A program made the translations under genes and the position numbers. Source: Chalciporus piperatus (taxonomy: Eukaryota; Basidiomycota; Agaricomycetes; Boletales; Boletaceae). From it: 64,000 nucleotides of DNA. The notes under the pieces were generated by a model. It worked only from the letters and a program-made list of their open reading frames with translations. It was not told the origin of the DNA and ran no database searches. Each line of letters opens with the position of its first letter. Position 1 is the stretch's first letter. The stretch covers positions 558,001 to 622,000 of the forward strand of contig JBBPTG010000002.1 in NCBI GenBank assembly GCA_038093975.1. Direction: 5' to 3'. Shown here in pieces: positions 26,481 through 40,543 of the stretch.

Positions 26481-29087
26481 ATGACTGCGACAGGGACGCA
26501 GAGCTCATCTCATATCGAGATTACCCCCGTGGATGGCACGGATGTGTCCCTTGCAGTCAGGGAGTACGTCCAGAACCAGGTGGGCCAGGTCTTGAAGGAG
26601 ATGGAGACCCTCGAGTGGTCGGACTGGTCCCACACTCACTTGGAGGAGACCGCTACTCACGAGGAACGACAAATTCTCAAAAGCAAGATCTCATCCTTAT
26701 ACCCTGGTCTCCTCACAGGCCCACACGGCTCCCGTATAAAGATGGACTCTGAATGGCTGCCGGAGTATGTAGTTACCGCCAAAATCGCTCGCGATACCCT
26801 CCAGAAGACTCCCCATACCTCTGACCTGGAGATCTGCAACGTTATCTGGCGACACGCGACTACGAAAATCATTGCTCTTTCCTTTTTCAATAACCACCTC
26901 GATACAGATGCTTCTTTCGCGACATTCGTAACACCCGGTGCATCTACCAGCCGCGAAAGTCTTTGGGCAGCCGGCCAGAACGGGAAAGGATTCTTGACCG
27001 CTACTCAGTTCTTCCAACACGGAGTGGAGAAGGTTCGACAGGAGCTGCACTCTGATGTGGCGACTTCACTTGGCATCTCCTTCCGGGTTGGTCATGATAT
27101 TGGCGAAGTGGGCAGGGAAACAAGCAAGTGCTCTTCTTGTCCGTCGCCAATCGTGGTCAATCTCGATGAGCTCTTTCCCTTCACCCCATCCGAGCTACAA
27201 GCAAACAGATGTAAGTATCGATCTAGGCTCCCGAAGGACCCGACCGTTAACCACCTCCAGCATTAACCGATCAAGATGCTGCTATGGAGGTTTCTTCCAT
27301 GTCAAGACGGCGGATGATGTACAACATGTCCAGACCCAAGGCCACGACGAAACGGGAGGATGAAGTTCGCCAGGGACTCTTCTACGAGGAGTCGGTGGTC
27401 AAGTCCGACGAGGTTTCCATCAATATCATAGGCCTTCCCAGCGATATCACTCCGGAGGTCATATTCTGCGGAACTTTAGGATTATTCAAGCCTTCCACTC
27501 TGTGGAAGATCCCCAACGCCCTTTTTGAGTTCTTCAAAACCCCTACGAATGTCCCCCTCTTTCATTATCGCGGTCAATTCATGCCTTCCGCTCACACGGG
27601 ACTAGCCCAAATTGGCGTCAACTATCTTGGAACTCTAGAGATTTGTCCCGAAAACAGTCAAGTGAAGAAGGACCACGTCCTCTACCAGCGATATCACCAC
27701 CTTCTTCGAGAGGCGATCCAGTATGCTTTTTGCCATCTGCCAGAGCTCGCTGTCGAGCTTGCATGTGACATAACAAGACCGTCCACAGGGTCAGACCCAA
27801 GCACGCTTGAGATGTTCACTCCAAAACCTGAGCACGATGCTGCGTACAAATCCGCATTTTGCGCCGCTTGGCAACGGATGCGCCCGGAATGCCCACCGAA
27901 TAAGCGATTTTATCCCTGCCGTGAGTCCGCACTCGAGGACCTCCGGTTGATCGAAGAGCTCGACATGACTGGTCAACCCGTACCCGACAAAGTGATGGAT
28001 CAAGTCATCGTCCCTTCCGGAGCATTCATTCCCATCAAGGAACATGCTGAGGGTGTTTTCCTTCATCGACGCGGAGTTGGGAGCGGCTTCGTTGGGTTCA
28101 CCCAATTTCGTCGTGCCATACTAGAGGTGTTCTCGTGGGCGGCGAACTCGGACGTCGTCATGGTGGACTACACGAATTCGTATCCGAAGATTTTATGGGA
28201 TGATAGAACGAAGCAATTTGTTCTTGGACTCCCAAGCTGCAACTTGCATCCCGAGGAGTGTTCGTGTTGGGTCGCACCCTACTTACTCGAAGCCAGAGAC
28301 ACGTACTGCAAGCGCTCAACCAACAAAGACAAGGGCGAAGTCGCTGACCTGTCATACGGAGTTCTCTTTCGCGCGTATGCCCTGGCTATGGGCGCAGATC
28401 CAAACCAAGTCGATGACAAGGCCAAAGGTGCTGAGCGAAGGAGTCTCTCGTTCAACGTATTGATACCCTGCAGGTCCGCTTGCGAAGAAGCGAAAAACAC
28501 CTCCAATGTCCAAACATTCTGATCAACAAGAACTCCCCAAACGACAACGATCGGAGGCTCGGAACGGTGAACCCTCCTCACGCGATACTCGAGATGAGAG
28601 CGATATGGATACGGACAGCTCACCAGATCCCCCGAGTCCTCCTCGCCCGCCGCGAGCAGAGAAAGCATCAGGGGGCGAGTTGAGGAGCTCAGGGGCTGAA
28701 GAATCCACCCGTGGGTGCAGTCGCTTTGGAATACGGAGCAGACACTAATCTACGATCCTCGCAGTGTTTGGGGTTGCCATTGCGGCGACTACGAACCCAT
28801 CAGATTTGCTCTCACATCCGCTCGCCAAGTTCTTCGAGCCGGTCATGCAGGCCTACGACCGCAATTCGAATGCGTTGTCTGCACAAGCAGCCCGCTTTGA
28901 GCTACAGCGCCAACGCTTCGCCGCCGACAATGTCCAGAAAGAAGAGGAGATATCAACATTACGAGGCCAGGTGGCCGAAGAGCGGGCGAAGGCCCAATGT
29001 TTCAGGGCACAGTTACAGGCTGTTCAAGCAGAACGTGACCAGACCAGAGACTTACTTGTGGCAAAGTGGCGGAAAAGTAAACCTTAG
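26481..29087 (+). CDS. Orphan protein with GHKL-ATPase-like motifs and C-terminal coiled coil
   Basis: I do not recognise this gene. Exons 26481-27210, 27261-28427, 28474-28710 and 28765-29087 give 818 residues. Seen in the sequence: REYVQNQ near residue 28, which looks like the N-box (E..QN) of GHKL ATPases, and AAGQNGKGF near residue 157, which resembles their glycine box; a clear DxGxG box is missing. The middle contains a conserved-looking block (VPLFHYRGQFM, YQRYHHLLREAIQYAF). After residue 600 comes a basic nuclear-signal-like PLAKKRKTPP, then a low-complexity Ser/Pro/acidic region. The end is a heptad-like coiled coil (QRFAADNVQKEEEISTLR onward). A nuclear ATPase-like regulator is only inferred. 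It shares a promoter with MCM7. Confidence 0.65.
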
Positions 29088-29241
29088 TCTATATACCCCT
29101 CATCGCACCCGGCTGATACCCTCGTATTATGCTTTGGATTACTTGCTGTTGCCAATATACACGGTACTATGATAGATTACATGCCACTTGGCTCGTATAA
29201 ACATAAGAGAGGCTCGCGACAACACTATAAGAGACGACACC

Positions 29242-32200
29242 TTAGGCGGGGGCGCATCCGATGAGAGTGTATCCCTTTTCGTCACCAATCATCCAACTCT
29301 CCAGGGTGAATCTCATCCGCGGTGACTCGATGACTTGGTCCTCGTTCCCAGGTAGATGGTAGTCCTTCAGGTTGCCCAGAATCGGTTCGACTTTCTCTAG
29401 AAACTTGCGGAAAGCCACCAGATCGCACCGAAAGTCAGCTGGTTCAATGCCTTGCAATAAGGTACACTGGAAATGCGATGAGGTGAGATTAGCTCAAATA
29501 TGATAAACAGGGGCCACGCACCTCTTTCCCAGATAGAGACACCTTAAGTTCCGTTCCCGACTCGTCCTGAAGACGAACATAGAAGCAGTACACCCACTCG
29601 CAATGGGATTCCATCATGTCATCGCATTGAGGGCATTGTTTGAAGGAAGGCGGCGGGCTGGATGAGATAAGATAAAGAACCAAAGCTGGGGAGGACGATT
29701 CTCACCTCGAATCACATTTGCTACATCGCAAGATGCATGCATCCTCGAGCGAAAACGGGAAGAAATCCACAACACGAGCTAAGATTCTAACTTGATTTTC
29801 GGGAAGCTCCGAGCATGCATCTTGTGCAACGTTGTCGTCGTTTAGAGGCTGCGGCTCGCTAGGGGGAGCACTTGGTAAAGTAGCCGGATGATCGAGCGTA
29901 ATTTCTCTCTGCCACTTTTCCTTGTTCCTTTATGGTTTCTCAGCGACATCAAGTGGGTGATGACAGGAATGGACCAACCTGAGTAGTGTTTGGGCGCGTT
30001 GACTTGACAAATCATGGAGAGGTGTGATAAGCCTATCCTCACCGCCCAAGCGCCCTTGCAAACCGCCAGATGTATTCGGGTGCTTGAGACGCAAATTGTA
30101 GACGGTGTACATCGACCCAATCTTGAGGTCGTCGATTGCATTGCTGGTCTGAACATCGTCTAGCTTTATCTTGACGATACGATGATCAAGACCCCGTGCC
30201 CATTCGGCCGTTGACGCGTCTGTCAAGTTGGGATTGTATGTGTAATCAGTGACATAGATGAAGTGTCCATCTCGTGGGTGGACGTCGACGTGAAGGAGCT
30301 ATCAGGGATACTGTGAGGATGTATATAAATTTGCAAGAAATGAAATACCTCGACTGTACAGCTGATGAAGTTCGTGCCTTCCTCCACATCTTGAAGAAGG
30401 ACCTCTGGAAAGATATGCGACGACCCCGATGCTATGAGTGAGCCGGATACATGCTTCCCAAATTCTTTTTTCCTCCTGAATAGGACGTCAGCTTGGTTCA
30501 GAACTGTTCATGACGAGATGCTAACGCGAGGAGGGCTGCGAGGTGTGGGTTCACTTCCAGCTTCGTCTCATCCAGCTGCATGACTTTCTCCGTCAACTGC
30601 ATCGTGCCTTCCATGTAACGACTAGGGTTCCACTTTGCACGGGCGTTGTAAAAGTACCAATATTCTCCAGGTTTCATCAACCTTGCGAGGGCTTTGGCGT
30701 CATCCCACATGTCGCACTGAAGCACATACTCGGACAGCTCAGGTGGGCACCAGGTGGATTGAATGGGGTGGAGCAAAGGATTGCTTGTGTAGTCTGTCAC
30801 ATAAACAACGGTCGCGCCAGGGCTGTCGAACTTTTGGAGGACCTATAACAACGGCACATCACTAGAGATTTCTTGATCCAGACCAACTTACTCACTTCGA
30901 CGGTACAGTTGAAAAAACCCCGGGGAGGGAGATCTGGCGAAGCTTCGGAGATGAGGAGATGCTGTTTGTGAACGGGAGCGTTGCACTCTATTGTGACCAC
31001 GCTGTGGGGTTCGAGTTCCCCTAAGGCTTTCCACCATTCTGCGACCTGACGACAATAGTCGAGCTCAACACTATCCTGGAAGGGTTCCCAGTATGGAGAG
31101 AACTCGTAACCCAGTCCATCGTCGATTGCCTCTTTCTCGGGAGCACCACCTTTGACAGGCGGACGTATCGTATGTTTAGACGCATCATAAACCGCCCAAC
31201 GCAATTTGTCGTGGTACCCCGTAGCCCCCACCTGCCCATTGAACTCGGTCACCTAACCCACAAAATCAGTGATCTATGCAACACTTTGAAATGCCCGTTG
31301 TTGCAATTGACCCACCTTAAGCCTGCGTAGGATCACGATGACATCCTTTTCCACCTGTGGAAGCCACTCTACGTATTTCTTCTGGAAACAATTCACCCTG
31401 ATACTATTTTTCGGGTCGGGCCGGGATGAATCAACGATGGTAAATGAACGTGACCATTCTAGGGGTAGAAAGGATGTGATTCTTGCATAATGACGCAGAG
31501 CCAAGGGCCAGCTAACCATTTGATCTTGTCTTCTTCTCGGGGGAGACAGAAGTGACGACGCCGATCACGTTGACCATAGCACCCTTTTCGATGGTGTTAA
31601 GGGCGTGAAAAACATCACCCTGTCATTTGGAACAAGGTGAACATCGAAACGGCAGTCAGCTGATGAAAGTTACGCACTCTTTGCGTACGAATGCCGGCCT
31701 GTAGCACGGGGAAAGGGACCCTGGGTTCTTCGATAACAACAAAAGAGTCACTGGTGTTGTTCTCCCGCGACGAGCCATTCGCATTGCTCGTGGAGACTGA
31801 AGGCTGCCCGCGAGAGTGCTCGCCAATCTGGTGGGAGGTTGAATTGAGCTGCGGTGGAGAAACTCCTGATGAACCGGCTGCTGGTAGGTCTGGTCGCTCA
31901 TCGCGAGGTGCGAGGAACTCGGCAGGACGTTCGTCTCTTGCTGCTTGATTGCCAAGTGCAAGGTTTTTCTCCTTTTGTATATCTCGTTTCCTTTTCCGCC
32001 CTTTCGCTTTTGCACGACCCGGCTTTTCATTAGGTTGCTGACCCTTGGCGATGGGCTGGGCACGGTGCATGCTGGATATCTCCCGGTGTGTGGAGGCTCT
32101 ATCCACGTTGGCGCCTTCCTCGCGGGAACTAATGTCGTTCCTTCGTTGATGTGTTGGCAGGTCGGGGTTATCATGAGGCTCAGATGCATCGTGAATAACC

Positions 32201-32745
32201 GCGTCTGAGACAGTGCGGACCATCCCTGGTTCATACCACTGATGTGTGTCCCCTAAATACCAGAGTTGGAATCGTGTATTGATTCGCTGTAAACCATGCA
32301 TTCAAAGACACTCACCGACGCAAGTATCGACAACTTTACCCGCATTGACACCACTGAGATACTTGAGGATTACGCCGGCTGGATACTTGAGAACGATAGG
32401 AAAGAAATGCGGGGAACTTGAGTCCTTTCTCCGCTCAGCCTGCATCCCCTTGAGTGCGAGGTGGATGCGGTCATGCGGTCGAAACGTGATCCCCTCTCCG
32501 TGCGGGACCTCCACCTCGAAACGATAAATACGCGAGTCTTCAACGACCTCGAGATTGATGCGGTGTGACCTGTTTCTAGGCGGCCACATCATGAAGACTT
32601 GGCCTTGTATGTGGCCATTATCTTCGCCTCCGAGCTGGAGAAGCTCCTCGACCTTGCGGTTGGGCGAGCCCTCGAAGTAATCTGGGGAAGTCGACCGAGG
32701 TTTTTTTGAGGCGATTTCGATGTCTGGGTCGCCTGGTCGCTTCAT
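29242..32745 (-). CDS. POT1: Telomere end-binding protein, POT1-like
   Basis: Binds the single-stranded G-rich telomere end through OB folds. The start is ATG 32745 (MKRPGDPDIE) and the stop is 29242-29244. An N-terminal region with an OB-like segment (YRFEVEVPHGEGITFRPHDR) is followed by a long disordered, basic linker (GRAKAKGRKRKRDIQK). The first canonical Pot1 OB fold is read from about 31610 downward: DVFHALNTIEKGAMVNVIGVV, then RSFTIVDSSRPDPKNSIRVNCF. More OB-like repeats follow, each with a YTSNP- or GEYWYFYNARAKWNP-type core. A CX2C pair, QCPQCDDMMESHCEW, near 29640-29590 suggests a zinc-stabilised C-terminal OB fold as in Tpz1-binding Pot1. Gene limits are good, but individual exon borders in the C-terminal third are uncertain. 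Confidence 0.78.
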
Positions 32746-32901
32746 CTCAGGCCCTTGTAGCTGGACATGTACCGGGTCACCAACTTGAACTTGACTAGAC
32801 TACTCAGGACGCGTCGCTGGACCAGACGCGGGTGGACCCCCGGATACTGTCCACTACTACGGAATTGGGTTGAGTGGCACTCGGCACCTCTTTGCATCAT
32901 C

Positions 32902-34272
32902 ATGTCGACAACGCCTTCAGTATCGCCCCCAGCTCTGTACACAAGGGCTTTGGACAAAGCCTCGAGAGCGTCTAATCTACCTACAATCAGCGATGAAACT
33001 CAAGTACTTATCGTAACGACCCGTCGTTGCATTCAGCTAATCCAGTTTATCTCCAGGATCTCATCCAGACTGCATTGTCCGATCTCATTGAACTGAGCTC
33101 TCGAATCGTCAATCTATCACTGTTCAGTCCAAATGAGACTCTCGAGGACATCTCCACGACAGATCTCGTGTACCTATCCGTACCATTTACCCGCGCAGAG
33201 GTGCAAAACCGAGTCAGGACCACTGAACGGGATAATCGTATGAGCAACCTGACTGTGGTTCGGGTGAGTAAAGAGCGCTCCCGTATCACACAGGACAAAA
33301 TTTCAATCGCAGCAATAGCATTATCTTAACTCGTACATCTCCAGCCTGGAAACCTACGAGCTTGTACCGCAATCCGAACGCGTATTGTATAGCCAGCAGT
33401 CCTCGTCGATCAAAGACGCTGCAAAACGCAGGGAGGTCAAAATCAAACAATATAAAGCTGAAAAGGACCTTCGCATACGCATTGAGGCGCTTAGGAGACG
33501 TCGGCGACAGCCCTTGTCTGAGGACCGTCCGTCCAGTGACTTCGACCTTGTAGCATCACTCCTTCTGCCCTCCAACGATGACGACACGGAAAATGACGAG
33601 ATTGACACTATCCTTAGAGAGGCTGTAGTGTTGCTTCTCAGACTCTACTACGCACATGCCCATGCACAACTCGAGAGTGCGGATCAAGAGATTGAACTAT
33701 TACGCAATGCTCCGCCCCCACCACCTACCGAACCATCAGCGAACGAGCGGCGGGACAAGGCGAGAGATCAGGAAGACACGTGGAAAATTGATTCGGCTCC
33801 GGCGCACCTTGGCAGAGGACCTCTGTTGGATCCATCTGGGAAGGTAGGCACCAGTTATATAGGTGAACACTCCTGACGATTGGCTCAGCCGTTGCGGCCT
33901 TTCACCATCTTGCCGGCGGGTGCGTCAGACCGTGTTCGCGTGCAAGCAAACGTATTCGGGCCGGGTCACCGTCTACCAACCATGTCCATCGACGAATACT
34001 TGGAAATCGAACGAGAGCGGGGGGGCATCATATCCGGTGGAGGGTAAGTTGTGTGATGCTGCTAGTTGACTCACGCTTGGGTGACCTATGTGCGTAGACC
34101 TCAGTCCCAAGCTGAACCCACTTCCTCGGAACAGTTGGCGATGGATGCAGAGATGGACGGGGCGGTCTTTGGAGAATTGAAGGCGGAAGAGAAGCGCCAG
34201 AAAGATGAGCAATGGGCTCAGTACAAAGACGCCAACCCGAGAGGCGCAGGTAACACCATGAATCGTGGTTAA
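32902..34272 (+). CDS. TAP42: TAP42/alpha4, PP2A phosphatase-associated protein
   Basis: Binds PP2A-type catalytic subunits and links TORC1 to phosphatase output. Exons 32902-33003, 33057-33263, 33319-33843, 33889-34043 and 34098-34272 give 387 residues, as usual for the family. The helical TAP42 domain includes LSLFSPNETLEDISTTDL, YISSLETYELVP, and AAKRREVKIKQYKAEKDL, the last carrying the charged residues that contact PP2A. The C-terminal conserved block begins PLRPFTILPAG, continues through LPTMSIDEYLEIER, and ends DANPRGAGNTMNRG. The exon 3 acceptor (33318) was chosen because it restores HYLNSYISSLE. It lies head to head with the POT1-like gene, 156 bp apart. Confidence 0.95.
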
Positions 34273-34397
34273 TATCTAGGTCACGCAACAGTCATCGCCT
34301 GTGACGACGAATTCGACCAATTGTAGCAAACCAACGTGTCTGAAAAATTGCGGTATATAATGTCACAAGAGCGAGATGAGGTAGGTGGAGTAATGCG

Positions 34398-35336
<939 letters not shown>

Positions 35337-35496
35337 TGTGTGTGTGCCGGTGTGAAGTTGAGTGGTAGGGCGTTGCTATCCCTGCGTGTTGGTGACAGTG
35401 TCAGTCAGACTCAGTCTAGGTCGATATGCGTTCGTGTCTGCTACGTTTACCCTTGTTTGGAAACAGACTGCTGTCATCAGATCACCTCCACTGACA

Positions 35497-37858
35497 ATGA
35501 AACTGACAGACAAAATCGCTGCGTATGCGTATCCACAACCTTTCTATACTTTCGAGTTCTTCCCCCCTCGGACAGATCAGGTGTGTTCCATCCGAGTGTG
35601 CTCTCTTCCATCCTAATGTCGACAAGGGTTTCGAGAACTTGATCGCTCGCATATCGCGTCTCTCTGCTCTCCGACCCATCGCAATCAATGTAACATGGGG
35701 AGCAGGTGGAACGACCAAGGACAGAAGTCTTGATTTGGCTGGATTGACCCAGTCCGAGTATGGCATCGACACTATTCTGCATTTGACATGCACGAACATG
35801 GTCCCGGGAATGGTCGATGATGTTTTACGCGTACGTTAGCTGCACTGTTTGTCTCTCATGCCTAACGTGTCGCCAGGAAGCGAAAGCAAGGGGCATACAG
35901 AACATCCTAGCGCTCCGTGGTGGTCAGTCTTTCCCGTCTTGGACAGGCCCGAGTATTCAAGTCCATGTTAATCCCCACAGATCCTCCTCGTGGACAAGAG
36001 CACTGGACGGCAACTGATTCACGCTTCACATCCGGATTGGATCTGGTTAGATATATATGTTCCTCCCCGGAGTATTCGTCCCACTTTTGCGTGGGCGTCG
36101 CTGGTAATTACTTTGTGTTGGAAGCAAAGGGAGCGATGGCCCTGATGTCGTGTCGTTCATTCTAGCGTATCCAGAAGGCTATCCGGACACTGACACTGAC
36201 GAAGAAGCAACCCTCGACATCCTGAAACAGAAGGTGGATGCTGGAGCAGAGTTCATGGTGACACAGTTGTTCTATGACTCTGACCGTTTCATACAGTGGG
36301 CTAAAAAGGTTCGGAGTAGAGGTTAGTACCCCCCAAGCTTGTTACAGCCTCTTCTCATGAATTACAGGCATCAATGTGCCCATCATACCCGGAGTGATGC
36401 CAATACAAACATACGCATCCTTCCTCAGAGTCATTAAGCTATGCGGAGCCCAAGTTCCGCCCAGAATCATGACGGATTTGGATAAAATTCGGGTGCGTGG
36501 TGCAGCCGACGGCATTTACGTCTAGCCTGAATGTACAACAGCATGACGATCAACTCGTTAAAGATTACGGTGTTCGTCTCGCCGTTGAAATAATAGGGAG
36601 GATTACCGAAGCCGGCGTTGTTTCTGGTGTTCACTTCTGCACCCTCAATCTTGAAAAAAGTGTCCAGCTTGTTCTCGAGAACCTGCAATGGGCCGGAGGT
36701 AGCCCAGTGATCAGAAACAAGCTCATTGCTGTAAGGCGTCACTTTTCACCTTAATTCGACCTGATGACAACTTTTGATGTTAGGATGCTCCGGGCTCGTT
36801 GATTCATCCTCCGCTTCCTCGCTCTGACTTGGTTGTTACTCCAAGCCTTGCCACCACTACCGCCGCGATTGCATTGTCTAGCAAGCCGACATTAGAGGTA
36901 GAACCTCCGGGACGTGGAGAGCTAAACAACGCGGCGACCTGGGACGATTTCCCAAACGGACGCTTTGGAGACTACAAAAGTCCTGCTTTCGGTGCGCAAG
37001 ACCAGTGGGGTGGTCTGGGACTCAACGTAAGACACACCAACCTGTTCATTTTTCAAATAGATCGATCTCTCTGTAGATTCATGCGGTTCAATCTCACTGG
37101 GGGGATCCGACGAGCATAGCTGATTTGACCAACCTCTTCCGCGATTACCTCGATTCCAAGATTTCGACAACTCCCTTCTCCTCTTCGCCGTTGTCTTCCG
37201 AATCGGAAACCATTCTTGACCATTTGAGGGAACTCACCAACAAGGGGCTCTGGACCGTCTGTTCTCAACCGGCTATCGACAACGTCAGTTCCACTGACGA
37301 GGTCTTTGGCTGGGGCCCCAGAGGTGGCTATGTCTCTCAGAAAGGGTTTGTTGAATTCTTTGCGGAAGAGAACGTTGTGTCCAAGATCGAGCAAGAAATT
37401 CAAGAAGAAGGCGATGGCTGGGTTCACTACTTTGCAGCAAACTCCCAGGTTAGCCATTCTCCCCATTGGCATCAACGTCCCTGACATTCTACACATTAGG
37501 GAGATTTCAGGACCAATGTTCCCGAAGACGGGAGAAATGCTGTGACGTGGGGGGTATTTCCGGGTCAAGAGGTAGTTCAGACTACAATCATTGAACAGGA
37601 ATCATTCTTAACCTGGAAGGTACGCACTCGCCAACTTGGCTTGATACGACCCCTTATATTCAACACCTCGGGGGATAATAGGATGAAGCCTTCTCGATAT
37701 GGAAGGAATGGGCATCATTTTATCCTCCTGGATCACCTCAGAGGACGTTTCTTGAAGCAGTGCGGCGAGAACGCTGGCTTGTGAGCATAGTACACCATGA
37801 TTTCAAGCAACCAGACGCCCTCTGGTCGTTTCTGCCGACGGCATTCGTTCGCGAGTAA
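35497..37858 (+). CDS. MET13: Methylenetetrahydrofolate reductase
   Basis: Reduces 5,10-methylene-THF to 5-methyl-THF, the methyl donor for methionine. The start is ATG 35497 (MKLTDKIAAYAYP) and the stop is 37856-37858. The FAD-binding barrel starts FYTFEFFPPRTDQGFENL and includes NVTWGAGGTT, LHLTCTN, NILALRGDPPRG and AEFMVTQLFYD. VPIIPGVMPI and GVHFCTLNLEKSV follow. The C-terminal half is the eukaryotic SAM-responsive domain (WGDPTSIADLT, LWTVCSQPAIDN, FGWGPRGGYVSQKGFVEFF), ending PTAFVRE. The presence of the regulatory half fits a Met12/Met13-type fungal enzyme; which of the two paralogues cannot be settled from one sequence. About ten short introns are needed. Confidence 0.94.
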
Positions 37859-38119
37859 ATTTCCTTAGCACTACTGTAATCATGTTGCAACTTGAATCGT
37901 GCGTGACTCTTCGTTGATGCGATGAGGGTACGCTATCGTGGAAGGAGGTGTATCAATAGTTGACTTGACAGTAGACAGCTCATACTAGTGCATTACAATG
38001 AACGATTTTTAAAGCGGAGGACAACCTGAGTGATGGTCACCAGCGTCGACGAGGCTCAGTTTCAAAACACTGGCCGAACTTGAAGTTAACTGAGCTGAGC
38101 CACTTGACTGAGCATCCTC

Positions 38120-38714
38120 ATGTCGATTGCGTCGCCCACGCTCATACCCCGACCTCCAGTCGTACCTCTTGTTCTCCCCAAACCACCTCACGTTGGCCCA
38201 ACCCCTCTGCCAAAGCTTGATCGATTTCAAGGACGAATAAACCACCGGAGAGATCTACAGCGAGAGGCAGACGACTTGTCCGACGAAGAAAATGACCTCG
38301 AGGACTGTGTATGTGAACTCCCCATCATCTTACAGATTGATGACCTCTCTATCGGCACATTCCCTCAACTTTTACGCCCGGTGATCAGAATCTACACGTT
38401 CGAAACCGTGGTTTCGTGTGGTATATTCCGATAGGACGACACACCACGCAACTAGAAGAAAAGAACGATGTTCGTCCTTCGATGATTGACGACCGATTGG
38501 AATTGCTGATTTGGATCTGCAGGCAGAGGACGACTCCGAGGGTTCATCAAGCGGCCATACGGACGAAGGTACCTCGCCCCACGAACTTGAAGAGAATGAT
38601 GATTCTGGACCAGATCTGGACGCTGGGATTGAAGATATGGACGAGGAACAGAATTCCAGTGAAGTGGAAGAGGGTATGACTGAAGAGTTCGAGGAAGAGC
38701 AGTCAGACATATGA
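38120..38714 (+). CDS. Small acidic protein, possible anaphase-promoting complex subunit 15
   Basis: Exons 38120-38308, 38389-38469 and 38523-38714 give 153 residues; both introns are phase 0 with GT-AG ends. The N-terminal third is Pro-rich (PTLIPRPPVVPLVLPKP). The middle has NLHVRNRGFVWYIPIGR. The rest is a strongly acidic D/E tail. APC15/Mnd2 proteins have the same order: a proline-containing start, a short helix with an N-L-x-P-I-G-like motif, and an acidic tail, at 120-140 residues. The IPIGR motif is the only residue-level match I can point to, so the name is tentative. Another small acidic nuclear protein is possible. Confidence 0.55.
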
Positions 38715-38870
38715 TCTACCACGCGCGCACGCTCAACTCATCCGTCGTACGATGAGATACGCGGTATATTAAAATAGTGTACAGAACCTTGAAACAGTAG
38801 ATGATAAAAGAGACGAGGTAATCTGACCAAGCTGCGCAATGTCTCCTTATGACGACAGGCTGTCGCCCCC

Positions 38871-40543
38871 TCAATAAGTGAGAGTCTCGATGATGCCGTC
38901 CAGGATCCTGATCGCATCTGGCATGTTGAACTTTTCGTACTGCAATGCAGCCGGCACGCTGTCGCATCAACGTCAGTGGACAGGCTCAGAGACCAGAGAG
39001 AACACTCACTCCCAGCCAGTAACCCTCTTCACGGGTGCTTCCAGCCTCAAAAACGCCCGCTTCTGAACTTCTGCAGCAATTTCGCCTCCAACGCCACCGG
39101 TATACCCAGCTTCATGCACAATTACCAACCGGCGCGTCCTGGACACGCTCTCTACTATGGTCTCCACATCCCAAGGCAATATGGTACGCAAATCGATTAA
39201 TTCTATCTTGGCGGTCCGTGACGAGGCAGGAATGAGTGGTTCCAGGGATGCTGGTGGAGAACGAAGCATCGAAAGGGCAGTCTCGCAGTGGTAGACCGGT
39301 GTTCCCCAAGAAAGGAGGGTAAGATCTGCCCCTGGAATGAGCGTCTCAGCGCGGGATAGTGGAAGTGTATAGTCATCGATCGGAACTTGCTCGACTGGGT
39401 AATATTGTATAAGAATAGAAGACGGGGATCGTGAACTGCATGGAATTACCTGCGGAGCGGTAGAGAATCTTAGGTTCCATGAAAATAACAGGGTTGGGGT
39501 CACGGATTGACGCTAGCAGTAGACCTTTGCATTGAAGGGGCGATCTGGGTATGACAATCTATGGATAAATTGTGGCTCGGAATCAGTTCCGACATTGTGG
39601 GAATGGAAGGGAATATACCTTAAGCCCCGGTGCACCAAGGAAGAATCCCTCGGGGCTCTGAGAGTGGTATAAGCCCCCATGCCCGACAGCCATGGTGGGT
39701 GTACGAATCGTTAATCCGCCAATTGAAAACTGTCCACCCGCGCGGTACCGAAATTTGGCAGCTTCGTTGACGATCTGTATGGGTACTGAGCACTGTCTGC
39801 TCTAGCGAATTAAAGTAACGACGCACCTGATCGAAAGCAGGGAATATGTAGTCCGCGAATTGTATCTCTGCGATGGCCGTGTGCCCCATGGATGCCATCC
39901 CGATCGCGAAACCAGCGATGCCTTGCTCTGTCAGGGGTGTGTTGAAGACGCGTTCGCGACCTGCGAGAATGGTCAGTACACATGGACACCCAAGACAATG
40001 GCAAGCCTACCAAACTCTTCTGCGAGTCCCTATAGAGCATTCATGAGAGCGGGGAAACGACTGCAGTAAGAACCCGTACCATCGTGCACCGGAACACACC
40101 TCCGAACGCAACGTCCTCGCCAAAGACGACGGCAGTATCGTCTTTCCCAAGAGCGATGCTAGGGCGAATGAGCGGAGGACCAGAATAACAGATCACTGAA
40201 CACACCCAAGTGCATCCCTCACGGCTTGATACAGGTTCATCTTCCTTGTCTCGCGACCTCCTACCATGGTTCGCATAGGACCAGAGTCATCCTCGTCAGT
40301 CCACACCAGACCCGGTGTGCGGAGAGCGGTTTCTCGGGTCGAACGGAGAAGTTGTGATGATGCTACCGAGGTGAGATGGCCCCCCGCTGGAGGTGGCTCC
40401 ACAGTGGCTGTTGACTGCCAGCGTCGAGAGCAGCGCGCCTGAAGTGGTCTCAGAGAGGTAGCTGATTGCGGAGGAGTCAATGGACTTACGAGTGTAGACA
40501 AACGGCTGAGGGGACGGAGGGCAGAAGGACTGGGGATGAACAT
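38871..40543 (-). CDS. BCKDHB: Branched-chain 2-oxoacid dehydrogenase E1 beta subunit, mitochondrial
   Basis: Beta chain of the E1 decarboxylase that degrades the keto acids of leucine, isoleucine and valine. The start is ATG 40543 ([18 protein letters not shown]). It begins an Arg/Ser-rich mitochondrial presequence continuing to CSRRWQST. The mature part includes [25 protein letters not shown] (the BCKDH-type signature, not pyruvate dehydrogenase), [30 protein letters not shown]-like [19 protein letters not shown], and [20 protein letters not shown]. It ends with [12 protein letters not shown] before the stop at 38871-38873. About seven introns. It is divergent from the CreC-like gene, 291 bp apart. 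Confidence 0.93.
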
